Shown here: positions 1 through 12,799 of the stretch, one piece after another | Layout of the letters: each line of letters opens with the position of its first letter | Numbering within the stretch: position 1 is the first letter of the stretch | Assembly (NCBI GenBank): GCA_000697355.1 | Contig: JNEN01001209.1 | Coordinates: forward strand, 40,084 to 104,083 | Reading direction: 5' to 3' | Origin: Syncephalastrum monosporum B8922 | Taxonomy: Eukaryota > Mucoromycota > Mucoromycetes > Mucorales > Syncephalastraceae | Length of the DNA: 64,000 bases | Translations under genes and position numbers: made by a program | The notes under the pieces: generated by a model | What the model saw: only the letters and a program-made list of their open reading frames with translations | Told to the model about the DNA's origin: nothing | Databases searched by the model: none

Positions 1-153
1 CCCCCCCAATTCCACTTAACCCGTCACTCTACGTAGCAAAGAAAAAAATATAAAAAACCATGTCCATTTCCTATGTTCATTTTTATTTCTTTGTAGGGAG
101 AAAATCTCTCGGTTTTTTAGTATACTTGCTTTTTGGTCAATATCTGGATTGGA

Positions 154-2195
154 ATGCACCGCCCTTTACACCGACTTGTGATGCGTCCCATTGTGCGACC
201 ATTCGCCTCACGGCCTGCAGCACCATTGTGCCGTAAAAAACCACCACCTTTGATCACAGGAAGTCGTTCGTTCGCTTCTTTCAGACAAGAATTACCACCT
301 CCGCCTCCACGACACTCCATTTCCAAGCGTTTCTACAAGTCTGCGTCGTTTGGCATCGGTCTCGGCGCCATTTCATATTTGTGCTACCAAGGCATCGATC
401 CTTCGTCAGCGTGGCATTACGGCCCGCTACGCCTGGTGATGGCAGAGGCACCCATGCTGCAGATGACCGGCGGCGAGCCGCGCAACGGTGCAACCGCCAC
501 TATTGCTGAACTCCAGGACGATGAAGGCCGTGTGGCGATGCGCGCGAAATCTACCGAGGAGCTGGTCCTCGCTATGTTTGTATACGGTCTTTGCATGGTA
601 CCCGGCCTCGTCAATATTACACCGCCCATTATACAGGCGGCCGAAGCACTTCATCTGCAAATGCCATTGTATTGGATCATCAAACGCACAGTGTTCCGGC
701 ACTTTTGCGGAGGTGAGACGCCAGACGAATGCGTAGCATCAATGGATCGTCTCGCTGAATCGGGTATCAATTGCATTCTTGACTTGAGCATTGAAGCTGA
801 CCTGCACATGGATGACAAGAAGACAGAGGATCAAGGTTACTTCCCTCTGCTCGAGAACCGGGCCGACGTTGTGCTCGACATGACCAAGGAGTGTCTCCGC
901 ACTGCGGCGGCGGCCAGCAGCAGCGGCGCGTTCGTGGCCGTTAAGGTGACGGCGTTCGCACCCCCGGAGCTCTTGCTGCGTCTGAACACCGTCTTGCTTC
1001 AGCTCGAGCAAGGTTTTGATGCATGGCAGCTTGGTGACGGTACAATCGATTCTGAGGGCTTGCGACAAATGGCCGAGCATGTGCTGCCACCGCCCAAGTC
1101 AATTGAACAGCAAGTTCGCCGTGAAGCACTTTTAGTACAAGTTAAGACGCCGCTTGACCACATACAGACCGCCCACTTTTTCGATCCTCAAGGCCCTCAC
1201 AGAGATATCTGGTGGGAGACGCACGAGGAACACCCAGAGATGACCCCTTTAACTCCCGAGGAATTGGCAGCGTATGATCGCATGGTGCAACGGCTCGAGC
1301 GTGTCTGCGACTTTGCACATAACAACCATGTCGGCATTATGGTCGATGCCGAGCAATCATACTTTCAGGAAGCTATCGACCACGTCGCTGTCAACCTTCA
1401 AGCGAAATACAACCGCCGCGATGATCGTGCTCACACACCGACGGTCTACAATACATGTAAGTCAGTGGCATTAAAAACAGAAAAGGGGACCTATATCAAT
1501 ATACGTGTCATATAGATCAAATGTATACTAAGGGTGCTCAACGCAAGCTGGAGCGGGATGTCGAGCGTGCCCGACGACAAAACTTTGCATTCGCAGCTAA
1601 GCTTGTGCGTGGCGCGTACATGGTGATGGAACGCAAGCGTGCAGCGCAGCTCGGCTACCCTTCGCCAATCCACGACAGCTTGACCGATACCCATGCCAGC
1701 TTTGATGGCGGTGTCAAGTACCTCTTGGATGAGCTCAGGGAGTTCTATGACGTGACCGGTGAGCCGATTTCGGATACGACTTCGCCTATTGTTTTCATGG
1801 TGGCATCCCATAACCGTAATTCGATAATCCAAACCGTACGGGAGATGGATAAGCACAAGATTTCACCACGTGCTGGTGTTGTTCATTTTGGCCAGCTGTT
1901 TGGTATGCAAGATCAAATATCTTACACGCTTGGCGAGCACAATTACTCGATCTACAAGTATTTGCCTTATGGAAAGATTGAAGAGGTCATGCCGTATCTT
2001 CTCCGCCGTGCGCAAGAGAATTCGAGTATCATGGGCGGGGTCGGCAAGGAAATTTGGCTCATGTGGACCGAAGTCAAAGAGCGTCTATTCGGGCCAAAAC
2101 AGAAACCTAAACTTGTAACGATTACCCCGCAGGTCGACGGTACACCAGGTGATGTTGACGTTGAGGTGACATCCACTTCGGCAGACACTGCATAA
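154..2195 (+). CDS. PUT1: Proline dehydrogenase, mitochondrial (PUT1-like)
   Basis: Flavoenzyme that oxidises proline to pyrroline-5-carboxylate in mitochondria, the first step of proline catabolism. Two exons, 154-1456 and 1516-2195, join in phase (donor T|GTAAGT, acceptor ATAG) to give 660 aa. The first ATG at 154 opens an Arg-rich, acid-poor stretch that fits a mitochondrial presequence. Family motifs are clear in exon 2: KLVRGAYM near residue 463, the FAD/substrate region SHNRNS near 533, and LPYGKIEEVMPYLLRRAQEN near 582. The length exceeds bacterial PutA-type domains but suits fungal Put1 with a long N-terminal extension. A possible AATAAA poly(A) signal lies at 2336-2341. The family call is secure; the exact start is less so, because an upstream 5' exon cannot be excluded. 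Confidence 0.93.
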
Positions 2196-3621
2196 ATGTT
2201 TAATTATAAATGTGTATACAGGTCCTCACGACTTACACAGAGAGCGTGATACCTGACCGACTTCTATTTAATCTACCACGATTTATCATGATCTTCGTAT
2301 TACCTATAATCCTATCGTTTCTCAAACATTTGTACAATAAACACGGACATGCCTTACGCTTAGTATATGTGTGCATACACTGATTCTGATGCACTGCTCA
2401 CGAAACACGTCATTGAGAAGCATTCGGTTGCACAAGCTTTGCATGATTTACGAATAATTTGATCGTGATTAAGGAAAACGCGAGTAACACAATGACCGTT
2501 TTACTCACCCTCAAAAGGACATATCACGTGCTCTTGATATTTCGCAAGCTTTGACGATATGTTACGCCCTTGAGATGAGAAACATGACTCGTCCACCATT
2601 TCACCCCAAACCAAAAGTCAAGAACTGTGCATATCTGAAATCTCTAATGGACAGGTGCTCAAACTATACATAAATGACGAATGATAATGAGCGTACGAGG
2701 CCGTCTCGCAACTTTCTGGAAGTGATGAAGCTTGGCCTTGGTGCGTCTCCACAACCACTTAATGGGTTTCTCCGCGATGCGGTGAAGCGTATTGCTCGGG
2801 TTGACTACGTTCACATTTCCATCACAAAACGTGTTATAATAAACAGTAACAAAGACTGTCGAGTGCTTGACATGGGATTTCTCCGTGTAAAAAGAGCAAT
2901 GATGTAATCACCATCAATATGTGGACAACGATAGCTGAGCAGAGTACTTGCTTGTAGCGCCCTGTACCAGAATCAGTGTCAGAAGCTCGAAGGGCGACAA
3001 CAAAAGAACAAACAGCTTGACTGAAAGGGAATAAGTTTTTCACCATGGCTGCATACGCGAAATTATAATGGTAAGATGGTGCTGGTTCACCTAAATACGC
3101 TCAAGGTTTACATGTACCAGGCCTTAGCCCTATTATCGATGAATGGCTGACTAATACCAGGCAAGTTATTCCACCGGCATTGCTATTGGAACGGGCAGAT
3201 AAGAGCCAGAAATCCGGGTATGTTACGGTGTAACAAGTAAGACATTATCTATCCGTGTAAACACATATTGATACTTGCGGGTTTTCTTCTCTCGTCTGGT
3301 GGAGATGCGGTTCATCGACTCCAATATGTGACACATAAGCGTACGAGAAGGTCAGACGATAGAATAGACATGTAGACAAACAGATGAAGCCAAACAGAAA
3401 TACCAAGGCGGCTGCAAAAATATGGTCATATTGATCCTCGGAAGGCGCCAAGTGGCATTGCTTGTCGGTGGGAAAGACGACGGTGCAAATATTAATTCAA
3501 AATGTGATGCAGCAGGGAGAAGCCTTGACGACGGGGTCCAATTCCCCCGCAAAAAAAAAAAAAAAAAAAACTGTAAAACCGGCCTTGTCCGTTAACTGGT
3601 ATAAAGCTATTCCCCCATTTC
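2196..3621. other. Intergenic region, no convincing gene
   Basis: About 1.4 kb of AT-rich DNA between proline dehydrogenase and the next gene. Open frames at 2674-2907 (+) and 3245-3552 (-) are short and lack codon bias, motifs or splice partners. A run of 20 A lies at 3551-3570, about 50 bp before the next ATG. Confidence 0.6.
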
Positions 3622-4833
3622 ATGAGTAACGAGGAGCCCTCCAGGTCCGAAGAAAAACACAAGGCTATCGAGTATGGCGACTTTTTGTTCCAGATTCCTG
3701 TGCGAAGGTTGTCAGGAAACGACGATCAGTACTTCCTTTTCCTGAACGACGTGCAGGCTGCGGTTCCAGGCGCCACTGCTTTCATGTCGTCCGACAAGCT
3801 GATCCCTTTCGCGACCGATCCACAAACACATGCAATCTGCGAACCACGGCGGGCGGGCGTCACTGAATTCGAGACGGCCTGGCAGGCCCATGTGCCAGAA
3901 ACAGTCAGCGATCGTCGAGCACTGCAAAACCTCGAAACCAAACTGGACAACGTGGCGCGGCAACTGCACCGGCTTGCGCTCATGATACCCTCCACCGCGA
4001 CAGCAGCAGATAACACAGCTTCGACTAATGAAACCACTGCGACCATGACGACCGGGCCGACCTCTACGCTCTCGCCACAAAGTATGCCGCCCTCTCAAAG
4101 CTCTATACACCAAACAGAGCCGCCTGCCCAAGCGGCACCTTCCAACTTGGCAACCGCCGAAGACGTTGAGGAAGATACCGCGCAGACCTCACGGATGAAC
4201 GTCATCTCAACTGCGGCAGCTGCAGGCGGCTGTGATGAAGCCTCCGCTTCGACGCGGCGAAACAAGCGACGTCCTTCGCAACTCGAGCAAGAAGGCGAAG
4301 AAGACGACGAAGAGACGAGCCGATCACGCTCGTCCAGCCCTCCGCCAGCTTTCTCGACCTCACCTCGACCGGCGCTGCCTCGACCAGCCGGCAGCAATAG
4401 CAACATCCGACAGCATATGGAAGGCGAAGCACCGCCGTCCTACGAGACGTCCATTCTCGGCAATATCCAGGCCCTCACCGATAAACTGCTCACCTTTGAA
4501 GCCCATATCCCGAACCGCCACAAATCACCACGCTGGCTGGCACGCCGCCGCGACTGGCTCGAGCGCACGCCATCCAACATTGAGCAGGTTGCTTACCAAC
4601 TTGTCCAGCTTGAGATGGCGCTGCTCTGGACCGCTGTCTCGGAGGGCTGGATCCAGGAGCGCGAGCCTTGGTTGACCCTCGTCGCGTCGGCTCGCTCCGA
4701 ACGCCACCTTGCTGCTGCTATGCTCAACCTCGAGCGCCATACGCTCGTTCTCGACGAGGACTGGGCTACTGCCCGCGAAGGCTGGGTCAACGAACTGCTC
4801 GAGATGGTCGTTTTGCCTCTCACTCATGCCTAA
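3622..4833 (+). CDS. Uncharacterised protein with low-complexity centre
   Basis: Single-exon frame of 403 aa, GC-richer than its flanks and free of introns. I do not recognise the family. The N-terminal ~115 residues look globular (motif YGDFLFQIPVRRL near residue 20). Residues ~125-275 are Ser/Thr/Pro/Ala and acid rich, with a basic patch RRNKRRPSQ near 210 that could be a nuclear localisation signal. The last ~120 residues are helical and Trp-rich (PRWLARRRDWLER near 300). This shape would fit a regulatory or scaffold protein, but no catalytic or metal-binding motif is visible. The frame is long, starts shortly after an A-rich tract and ends before a CT-rich tail, so it is probably a real gene. 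Confidence 0.7.
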   Translation: MSNEEPSRSEEKHKAIEYGDFLFQIPVRRLSGNDDQYFLFLNDVQAAVPGATAFMSSDKLIPFATDPQTHAICEPRRAGVTEFETAWQAHVPETVSDRRALQNLETKLDNVARQLHRLALMIPSTATAADNTASTNETTATMTTGPTSTLSPQSMPPSQSSIHQTEPPAQAAPSNLATAEDVEEDTAQTSRMNVISTAAAAGGCDEASASTRRNKRRPSQLEQEGEEDDEETSRSRSSSPPPAFSTSPRPALPRPAGSNSNIRQHMEGEAPPSYETSILGNIQALTDKLLTFEAHIPNRHKSPRWLARRRDWLERTPSNIEQVAYQLVQLEMALLWTAVSEGWIQEREPWLTLVASARSERHLAAAMLNLERHTLVLDEDWATAREGWVNELLEMVVLPLTHA

Positions 4834-5260
4834 TCATGCAATATATTTTACAGTCTCTTTTCATCTTTTCATCTTTTTATCTTTTTATCCTTTTATCGTT
4901 TTGTTGTTGTTGTGTATAAAGAACAGGGTGAAGAGGGGTAGAAGACTTTTTACAATTTGAACTGTGAGAATGTGTGTGTGTATGTGTTTACAGGCGCAGG
5001 ATAGGGACGGGGATTTCTTTTCTGTGAACGTAGTATTTCCCTAGAGCAGTTGGGTTGTGCAGTGATAATGCGCGCAGCTATGTGAATTGCGGGTGTGTGG
5101 GTGCGTACGGCTCGGGACAGAGGGCATGTGTACCGAAGAGTAGGAGAGTTGAACGTTAGGAAGTGAAAGAGTTAAGAGCGTGAGCTGAGAGTGAGACAAT
5201 GAGGTGAGCGAGGATTATGGAGCTGTGTCAACACTCAGAATGCGGGACGACCATCATTTT
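4834..5260. other. Intergenic region between convergent genes
   Basis: Holds the 3' ends of the preceding (+) gene and the following (-) gene. A T-rich tract at about 4855-4915 follows the stop of the + gene. No gene seen. Confidence 0.6.
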
Positions 5261-6076
5261 TTAGACAACAGACACCCGCATACCGCAACGGGCAATGTCC
5301 ATCAGAATCTGGGCAGCCTGCAAAAAACAAAACAAAAAAAAAATTAAAGGTGGAGGCTAAAAAATTATACATCACAAACTAACCTCCAAAAGTTGGACTT
5401 GCTGAGTCTTGGACATGCCCAGTTTTCCCTGAATCTCTTTCCAGCCTTCCGCGTGCTCCCATCGATGATTAGAAAGACATTTGGCATGTGCAAATGAGGA
5501 GCCACATTGATCGCAGCGTAGCTCGCCCTTGCAGTGGCACTCGCCGTCGTCCTGGAGCGTCGCAAACGAGGCAAGCGTCGCCGCGGCCGCGTTCACCGCA
5601 TCGTGTTCTGCTTTCTGCTGTGTAGGAGTGATTTCATGGTGACGTGCCGCTTTTGTGGATGAATTTTTCTCGGTTGTCCGACGCTGCTTGCGCTTCGTCT
5701 CACCGGCCCCACCTCCCCCATTACGGGTCCGCTTCAGCGAGCCAGGTGACACGGGCGATAATTCTTGAGTCGTTGTTGTCTTTGTCGTTACAGGCGTCCC
5801 TACCGAGGATGAGGATAAAGGTGGCGACACGTGTGTGGTATACTGAGGCGGAGGTGGAGGGGGTGGTTGTTGGTAAAGATGAAAGCCAGGCAGTGACGAC
5901 GGCGGTGGCAGAATGAAGACCGGTCGGCCGGACTCGCTAGACGAAGCCGACATCGATGGTGGCAGACCGTGCTGCGGTTGAGGAGGTGCAGGGTGGAACA
6001 GCGATGGTCCAAAAAGTGCTGCAGGCGGTGGCAATACTGTCGTCTGCTGACGGTCGTGTGATACCCCTTGCACCAT
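5261..6076 (-). CDS. C2H2 zinc-finger protein, putative transcription factor
   Basis: Two exons on the minus strand, 6076-5384 and 5317-5261 (intron GTTAGT...TTGCAG, phase 0), give 249 aa. The first ~150 residues are Pro/Ser/Thr rich with a polyproline run, followed by a basic stretch (KRKQRR) that could be a nuclear signal. One classical finger, C188-x2-C191-x12-H204-x3-H208, is followed by a helical tail MSKTQQVQLLEAAQILMDI that continues into exon 2. This finger-plus-tail arrangement occurs in fungal single-finger C2H2 proteins. The small second exon is supported by the way it extends the helix in frame. A nuclear DNA-binding role is inferred; no target is known. Confidence 0.8.
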
Positions 6077-8991
6077 AATTAATATGAAGAAGAAATAAAA
6101 GAAATCCGTAGAAAGAAAAGAGAAAGGAAGAAAAAAAAAAAAAGGTAGAATAATGGAAGAAGGGAAAAAAAAAGATCAAAAAAAAAAAAAAAATTATAAA
6201 AAAAATTGCGTGTCCAAAGGGCACTCTTTGTGAAAGGATGTGTGAAGGTGAGTGCTCGGCGGAGTTCTTTTTTTCGGGCGGCATCCCGACGGGTATAATC
6301 CGTTGTGCAGTCTGGTTCAACCGTACTCTACCGATACGTCAATGTATCCTGTCCCATGCTCATGGTGTCATATCACACTCATCTGGCAGAAATAGCGCCT
6401 CGTAAATTGGACTGCTACATGCTTTTGCTGCTTGTTATTTGATGACAGGCTGAGCGACTTGACGTCAGATAGCGTATTTGAAGATCGTGCTGCTGAGCCT
6501 AAGGAGCGAAGGAAAGTAGCGAGAAGGGGACGAGGAATGGTTCATTCCTTCTTTTTATATGCATGTTTGTTTTTATTGCCCCACAGGAGCACTTGTTCAT
6601 GTCACATGATCCAGCGTCGATGTATAGTTTACTTTGGGCATCAAACAAGTCAGGCCTCATTGCCATTTATTATTCGCCACTTGACTTTATATGGAAACAC
6701 GTTCCAAGAAAATCAAGGAAAAGGCTATTTCCCAAAAAAAAAAAAAAAAAAAAAGAGGGCCGCGCAATTCTATCTTGTTGGAAGATGTGACGGAAAAGGA
6801 GAACACTAACGGAGCACCATTAAATCTTTGCCTATCCTATACGCTACTTAATATATCAATAAATGTTGCTAGACAAATGCTGAAGAACAGAGCGCGAATG
6901 AACGGTTCGTGTTATGTGCCGACTGTGGAATGTTTTAACTGTATCAAAAATTGGTACTCCGGCCCGGCTTCCTGCATTTTCAGATGTGTCTTCCAATTTT
7001 TTTTTTTTATTTCCTCGCCTATCCTTCATTGTCCGTAACTGGGATTCATTTATGCCCAAAAGAAGTGGACACGGCCTGTGCAACATAGTAAAAAAAAACA
7101 ACGCGGGCTGAGTGGTGCTCTACCTGGTTTCAAAAACACCCATTTTTTCCTGAACGCCGGTAGGCACACATGGAAACGGAGGCGGGTACAACACGCGCAC
7201 GCATTGGGCGGGATTCCCGTGCCTGTCGGGTAGAGCTGTGTCTCACAAGACGATCATCACCATTGCATTTGTTTTCCTTCTCCTTCAAATGACTGCATTG
7301 GCACACACCCTTGACAATTATCATTCGCTATAATGGGGCTTGTTGCCATTAATCTTTTGTGTACACATGCACAGCATCAGGTTCTATGATAACTTCTTAA
7401 TCATAAGAGTGGGACGTGGCGTGATTTTACCATCATCAGCAAACGAATGTACTTGGGATCTCAAAATAGTCGATCGATCTCGCAAGAACTGCGCCCCAAT
7501 TGCTTATTTGGCAAACCCATTTTTCTCATCACAGTGTAATGAAAAAACAATGAGCAGCTCTTGCCTTTGCCATGTGTATTCGGAGATCAAAACTAGCTTG
7601 ACTCTTGTGATAAAAAGCTCTTTGGATATATTGACCTATTTTCCCTATCATGGGACAATTTGGAGACACAGAGCACACAATGCGCATTCGCGCTACCTAC
7701 AGACAAAAGAGACCGCGGGGAATACTGGGAAAGCTTCCCATCGGGCTGCTCATTTGATATAGAGTCGGTTTCAGACAATCTAGAAGGTATGAGAATCTCT
7801 CCAATCGGTTTTCCTGCAGTTTCGAGAAAATTAAAACAGAGTTTCGCAACGTTTGGTCCGTAAGGAAGCGGGGGTGGGGGAAGAGTCTCGAACATTGTCA
7901 AGGGCTTTAATAAAGATGGAATCCATGCAAGGCATTCATAACGTCAAAAAATCTGGACCCTACGCAAACAGGCGTACCATACATTTCTTTTGCATGATCA
8001 TACTCAGCACGGGGACGATCATAGTTCTGTTACTCTTTCAACGGAGTTAAGGAACGTAAAAGGCGGGTTTTTGGCAACACATCACCCAAAATGGGCGATG
8101 CAGTCTTTTCTCTTTTAATGACATGCTGCAGCTCCTCTGTGTGTATGTGTGTGTATGATATCTCGAGACGAGGCGTGTGTAAAACCTGAGTATGCCTGCG
8201 GAGTCGAGTCAAAACAGAATATGGGGGGGTATGGGAAGCGTCAAAGAGGCATCTCGCTCGGGCCATTATTCGTGTTCTCGCCCTTTCCATAATGAGAAGT
8301 GACACTGCCATGGTATGCAAAGGGCGCCCTGATTGGCCGGCCACGGCTGGAAGGTTCCAGGCCCTAGAAATGGGGGGCTGAATCTTTCGCTTGTAGCGAT
8401 AGAGAGATAAAACGAACACCTTGTCGCACGCCCACGAACCCACGCGTGCTGGGTGTGGATTGGGGGTGTGAGATCAATTGGAGTGTCAAAGAGAGAAAAG
8501 GCAGATGTATAGAGTTTCTGTTGCAGATAAACACAAAGGGACGTCCGTGTGTGTGAAAAAAATGATTTTGTACATAATAGCGCGCGCATACATGGCACCT
8601 ACATACCACCTACAGAGATGATACAAAAAGTCAGAAGAATCCCCAATGAGGTTGTATGTGATAGGTTGCTGACTCTGACTGCGAAAGGGACGGGAAGTGG
8701 GGGCATGGTAAATGGGGGAAGAGGAGGCTCAAAACAGAAATTTTGCGAGTTGGCCATTGGTGTCTCGCAATTTAGGTCACAGAACCCACTGCCACAGAAG
8801 TTGCCTTTTTCAATCGAAGCATTGGGATGCGCCTCCTCTAACTTTCTTTTTTTTTTCTCTCGTCCTCCCTCTTTTTTTTTCTGTCGATATTTAAATAGCC
8901 AAGGCTTTTTTTCCGTTCCCCAACTTCTTTTGTACTTCTTTTACTTTTTTATTAACCCCATCTTTCCAGAAGAAATTCTATTTTCTCCATA
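6077..8991. other. Long intergenic region
   Basis: Nearly 3 kb without a supported gene. It contains A-rich tracts at about 6130-6200 (upstream of the C2H2 gene), an A run at about 6735-6754, a T run near 6999-7008, and a strongly CT-rich stretch at 8840-8960 just before the next start, typical of fungal promoters. Several 70-140 aa open frames are present on both strands, but none shows motifs or in-phase splice partners. Confidence 0.55.
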
Positions 8992-10270
8992 ATGATCGAC
9001 ACCCAAGCTCAGATGAATGCGCGCCGCAGTCGAAAGAAGCCATACAAGAGCTGGCTCAAGGACGGCGTCGATGGCGGGCCCTGCTCTATGCAGGTGGTCG
9101 TCCGCTGGTTAGCCGCCAACTACGCAAGCAAGTGGTGCGACGAAGGCGAGGGTCGCATCCCAAAGAAACAGCTGCTCCAGGAAATACTTGACCAGCTTGA
9201 TCACGTCGGTATACGCCACCGCCTTGCCAAGGACGTTGCTTCCAAAATATCGACCCTGCAGAGCAATTACAAAATGGCGCGCGAATGGTACGACGTCGTC
9301 GGCAGCCAGTGGCGTAATGCGGGAGCTGACGAAGCCGAGGTGAAGAGTAAGGGATTTCCATTGTTTTTTACACACACCCACGCACACGAAAGAAACACGG
9401 GTTCTTATTCGTTTCTTTTCTTTTTTAGAGGAGGTCCTGAGACGTTTCCCTTATTGGGATGAACTGCATGCCGCCTTTAATGGCCGCTCCACTGGCAGCG
9501 CTTCTACGGCCACCCGCACCATCACTACCACCACTACCACGTTGATCCCTTCCTCGGGTGAGGCACTGCCTCTTACGACGACCACCACCACTACTACACA
9601 CGATAAGCATGGTCCAATGGCCATCAGTCATATCGTCCATCAATACAACCTCGACCCGATGGCTGTGTTCAAGAACATGTCTAAGAGTCCCATCACAAAT
9701 ACCAGAGCAGCCCCTACCGCATCTAACGTCGTCGTCAATGCCGCGTCACCGGCCGATACTTCGTATGTCATGAATCGCCAGCATCAACAAGCTGCGGCGA
9801 CAGCTGCGGTTTCGGTTGCGACCGCCAAGGCCACCGCCACAACAGCCACCGCGACCACCGCAAGCATCATCTCGCTCTCGGATAACAGCCAGGCCCTGAT
9901 AGTTTCGACGGCAACCACAACAGATGAGCCTATCTCGGTGGTGACTTATGATCAATCCCCTTCCCTGTCCTCCTGCAGCGCTGAATCTCCTTCCTCGTGC
10001 ACAATTGCGCGGGCTGCCTCCCCTTCCACCACCTATGCTCGACAACTCAAACGCGCCCGCTCTTCTCTCCTTTCGGATGATGACGAAGATGAGGACTATG
10101 AAGACGTACGCAGCCCATCCGTATCCGACGACGATGATTACACCCCTACGATCCGAGAGGAACGAGAAAAAACACGCCGCGTACGCGCCAAGGTCGAGCT
10201 CGTCAAGCATCTCCTGGATACTGGCTGTTCAAAAGAGGTCATTGCTGCCCAGCTTAAATCCTGCCCGTGA
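8992..10270 (+). CDS. SANT/Myb-like DNA-binding domain protein (putative)
   Basis: Two exons, 8992-9346 and 9429-10270, join in phase 1 (AAGA|GTAAGG, TTAG acceptor) to give 398 aa. Residues ~15-135 form a helical region rich in Trp and basic residues (KSWLKDG, then KMAREWYDVV, then RRFPYWDELHAAF). This resembles the Myb/SANT-like domains found in fungal and transposon-derived proteins; the resemblance is by eye and the family is not certain. The centre (~140-300) is Thr/Ala rich with long Thr runs. An acidic DDDEDEDYED patch near 325 and a basic helical C-terminus follow. A nuclear regulator is the likeliest role. Confidence 0.72.
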
Positions 10271-12799
10271 CATCGTTCGTTCTCCTGCCCTTTCTTTTAA
10301 TTTCTCTCTACTTTACGTGTGCATACTACTTCTTTCTTCTTCATACCTACTCATTGCATTTTCCCAGCATTCATGTTTCCCTTCCCTCAAGGAATCACCT
10401 TTTCCTTTTCTTATTCCTTTGCTCTCATCCTTTCTCTCCATGGTTTCTTCTCTTTCTCTCGATTGAATCGATAGCATGCATCCAAGCTTTATACTTTCTA
10501 CGTCCTGTTGTATATCAATTTTTCCTTTCAATATAGTCAAAGCAGACCTGTTACTAATCGCGCGATACTACCACTACCTCTTCTTCTACTCCTACTACTA
10601 TCCTTATTATTGCTAATATCTTAATGCATGTTCTTTTCTTTTCTTTTATTTTTATATTTTTTCCCTGCTGTGCGACGGCGGGACGAAGGTACTTGTGGAC
10701 CTGTGAGAGTGTGACAAGACAAAACAGTCCCGCGATGTATCCATATCTGTATATATTGTTTTATAAGCAAACACTTAGCATCGGGCGGGTTACCACCATT
10801 TGTTGTTCTTTTTTCCTGGCACCAGTGATTTGCATAACTGTATCTGTCTTGAGCTGTCCTTGCTGACGTAAAGGGGAAAACTAACTCTTGAATTTTTCCA
10901 TGTGTTCCCGGGTTGACAATCATGAATACATGTTTGACTTTCCCGTCACCTGACGACAAACATTAGCATCTCAACGAAGCCTATTGTAGTCTTTGTTTTT
11001 GTCATCAATGAGTGGCAATGATTGGAATAGGGTCCTATCTATACAGATATATGTCAAATGTTTTGGAAATACTGGTAAGAGAACACACCTTATCTTCTCA
11101 GTATCACGTATGCTGCGCACATCGCCGTCCTCAGTCGCAGGTGGTTGATCTCTATATGCTAGGCAGATCAGGCCCATGCAAGTATACTTTGATTGTATAT
11201 TAATCTTCCGTCTCATTTGCCATCAACGTCGTTTGCTGGCTCATACTGCTTTTGTTCCATTTAAAACAGTCTTGAGCATGATATACTCCTTGTCTTTTTA
11301 TAGGCCTTATTGTTTAGCAGCGGTCTGCATGTTGTCTACTTGTGGAGGCAGTAACAACATATCGCATCAACAGCACACTATGACGCTAGCCTGGCTCAAA
11401 CGCGGTCGTTGCCAGCTGGTAGGCACCCACCCGAAAGTACTTTTTTTAGAGCGACTTGCAGGTTTGATAAGCCCCAACAGCGAGCGGTTTCGCCATCTTA
11501 TTCTTCTTGGCACCTTCTACTGTCATTCTACTTATGGCACTCCATGTGTGACAAGACAATCGAGATATTATCCATCTCTTTGTTGCACACAGTGGGTTGG
11601 GTAACGTCTTTCAACACATACCGTGAATAGGAAGTCTCGGACATATTGATACGAAACCAGTTTGAGAAGCGCTGGTAACCGGTGTAGAAATCGATCGTAT
11701 GTATCTAATATGTCAAATTGAGTGCCAGTGATCTAAAAGCCATACAATTCGCGGCTTCCACGTCCCACTCAAGAATTACGTTGGTTTTGAAACTATTATA
11801 ACCTGTGAGACACCACCGAGGGCGGAAAGTGTTCCGACAGCTTACAGTGCTACGTTCACAGTAATAGTGCGTACGATAAGATTATAGAAACAAAGCAGGT
11901 TTGCTCTTTGCGCCAAGTGTCAAGGAGCTCAAGCAGAAAGCCAAGCCTTTGTTGCCCTCAATGCTTTGGGCAGGCGGAGAGACCAGTAAAAAAAGCTGTT
12001 CATGCGAGGCACTCGATTGTGTCATGCCTATGTGATGATACTGCATGGGCCAACTATCCGGTGCTTCTTCTTCCTTTTATTTCGATCGTGGACACATATG
12101 CAGGTTTGCTTCTAGGGTAACACCTGTGTTCTGATGCGCGTTCATTTGTCTTTTTTGTGGTGCACATTTAGACTCAGTCGCCCACCCGGGGGGTCGGGTT
12201 AGCTCAAACAAGAAGCGAAAACGGAAGGCTCGAACAAATAAGGAAGATCAGGATACAGTAAATTTATGAAAGGGATGACCGAGTCTTGGTTGTCCTTATT
12301 TGCTTCGGCATATCATTTTGGGTACAAGGCAATGATACCTAAGAGATTCTTAAAAAAAAAAAAAACAAACAAAATGTGCTACAGGTGAGTAGATTGACGC
12401 TACTTGCCTTATCGCGCCTTTTGATGCTTGTGTCATGCAAATCGACCGTAGGTAAAATCGTGGAATAATTTATTATTTCTGATTACTGAGCATTATGCAA
12501 TACTTTGATCGCACCCAGGCGGCCCACATCTTGTACAGAACGTAGAATATGGAGGTGATTCTGGTATAGCTTGGCGAAGCGAACATACGCAGGAGAAGAA
12601 ACTGGGCAGAGGCTATCATCTTTTATTTTTACCTGTAAAAAATCTGTCCGAAAATCGAAGCCTAGGTTCCTCGTGAGAAGGCATGTGAAAATGAGGAACC
12701 TGCTATTGCCTTTGAGCTTGAAACCTTACTCTTGTCATTAATCCTTTCTCCCCTCTTTCTGTTATTTCTATTCTTTTTTTTCTCCCTCATTGAGCCGTC
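10271..12799. other. Long intergenic region
   Basis: About 2.5 kb. Pyrimidine-rich DNA follows the previous stop (10280-10660), and a CT-rich promoter-like stretch lies at about 12730-12795. The 142-aa frame at 11176-11604 is Cys/Leu rich without motif or splice support and is not called. Confidence 0.55.

Noticed and set aside
5937..6320. 127-aa minus-strand frame with a Phe-rich run
   Set aside because: The Phe run comes from the A-rich tracts upstream of the C2H2 gene, and it overlaps that gene's start in another frame.
11176..11604. 142-aa plus-strand frame
   Set aside because: No motif, unusual Cys content, no splice sites that extend it.
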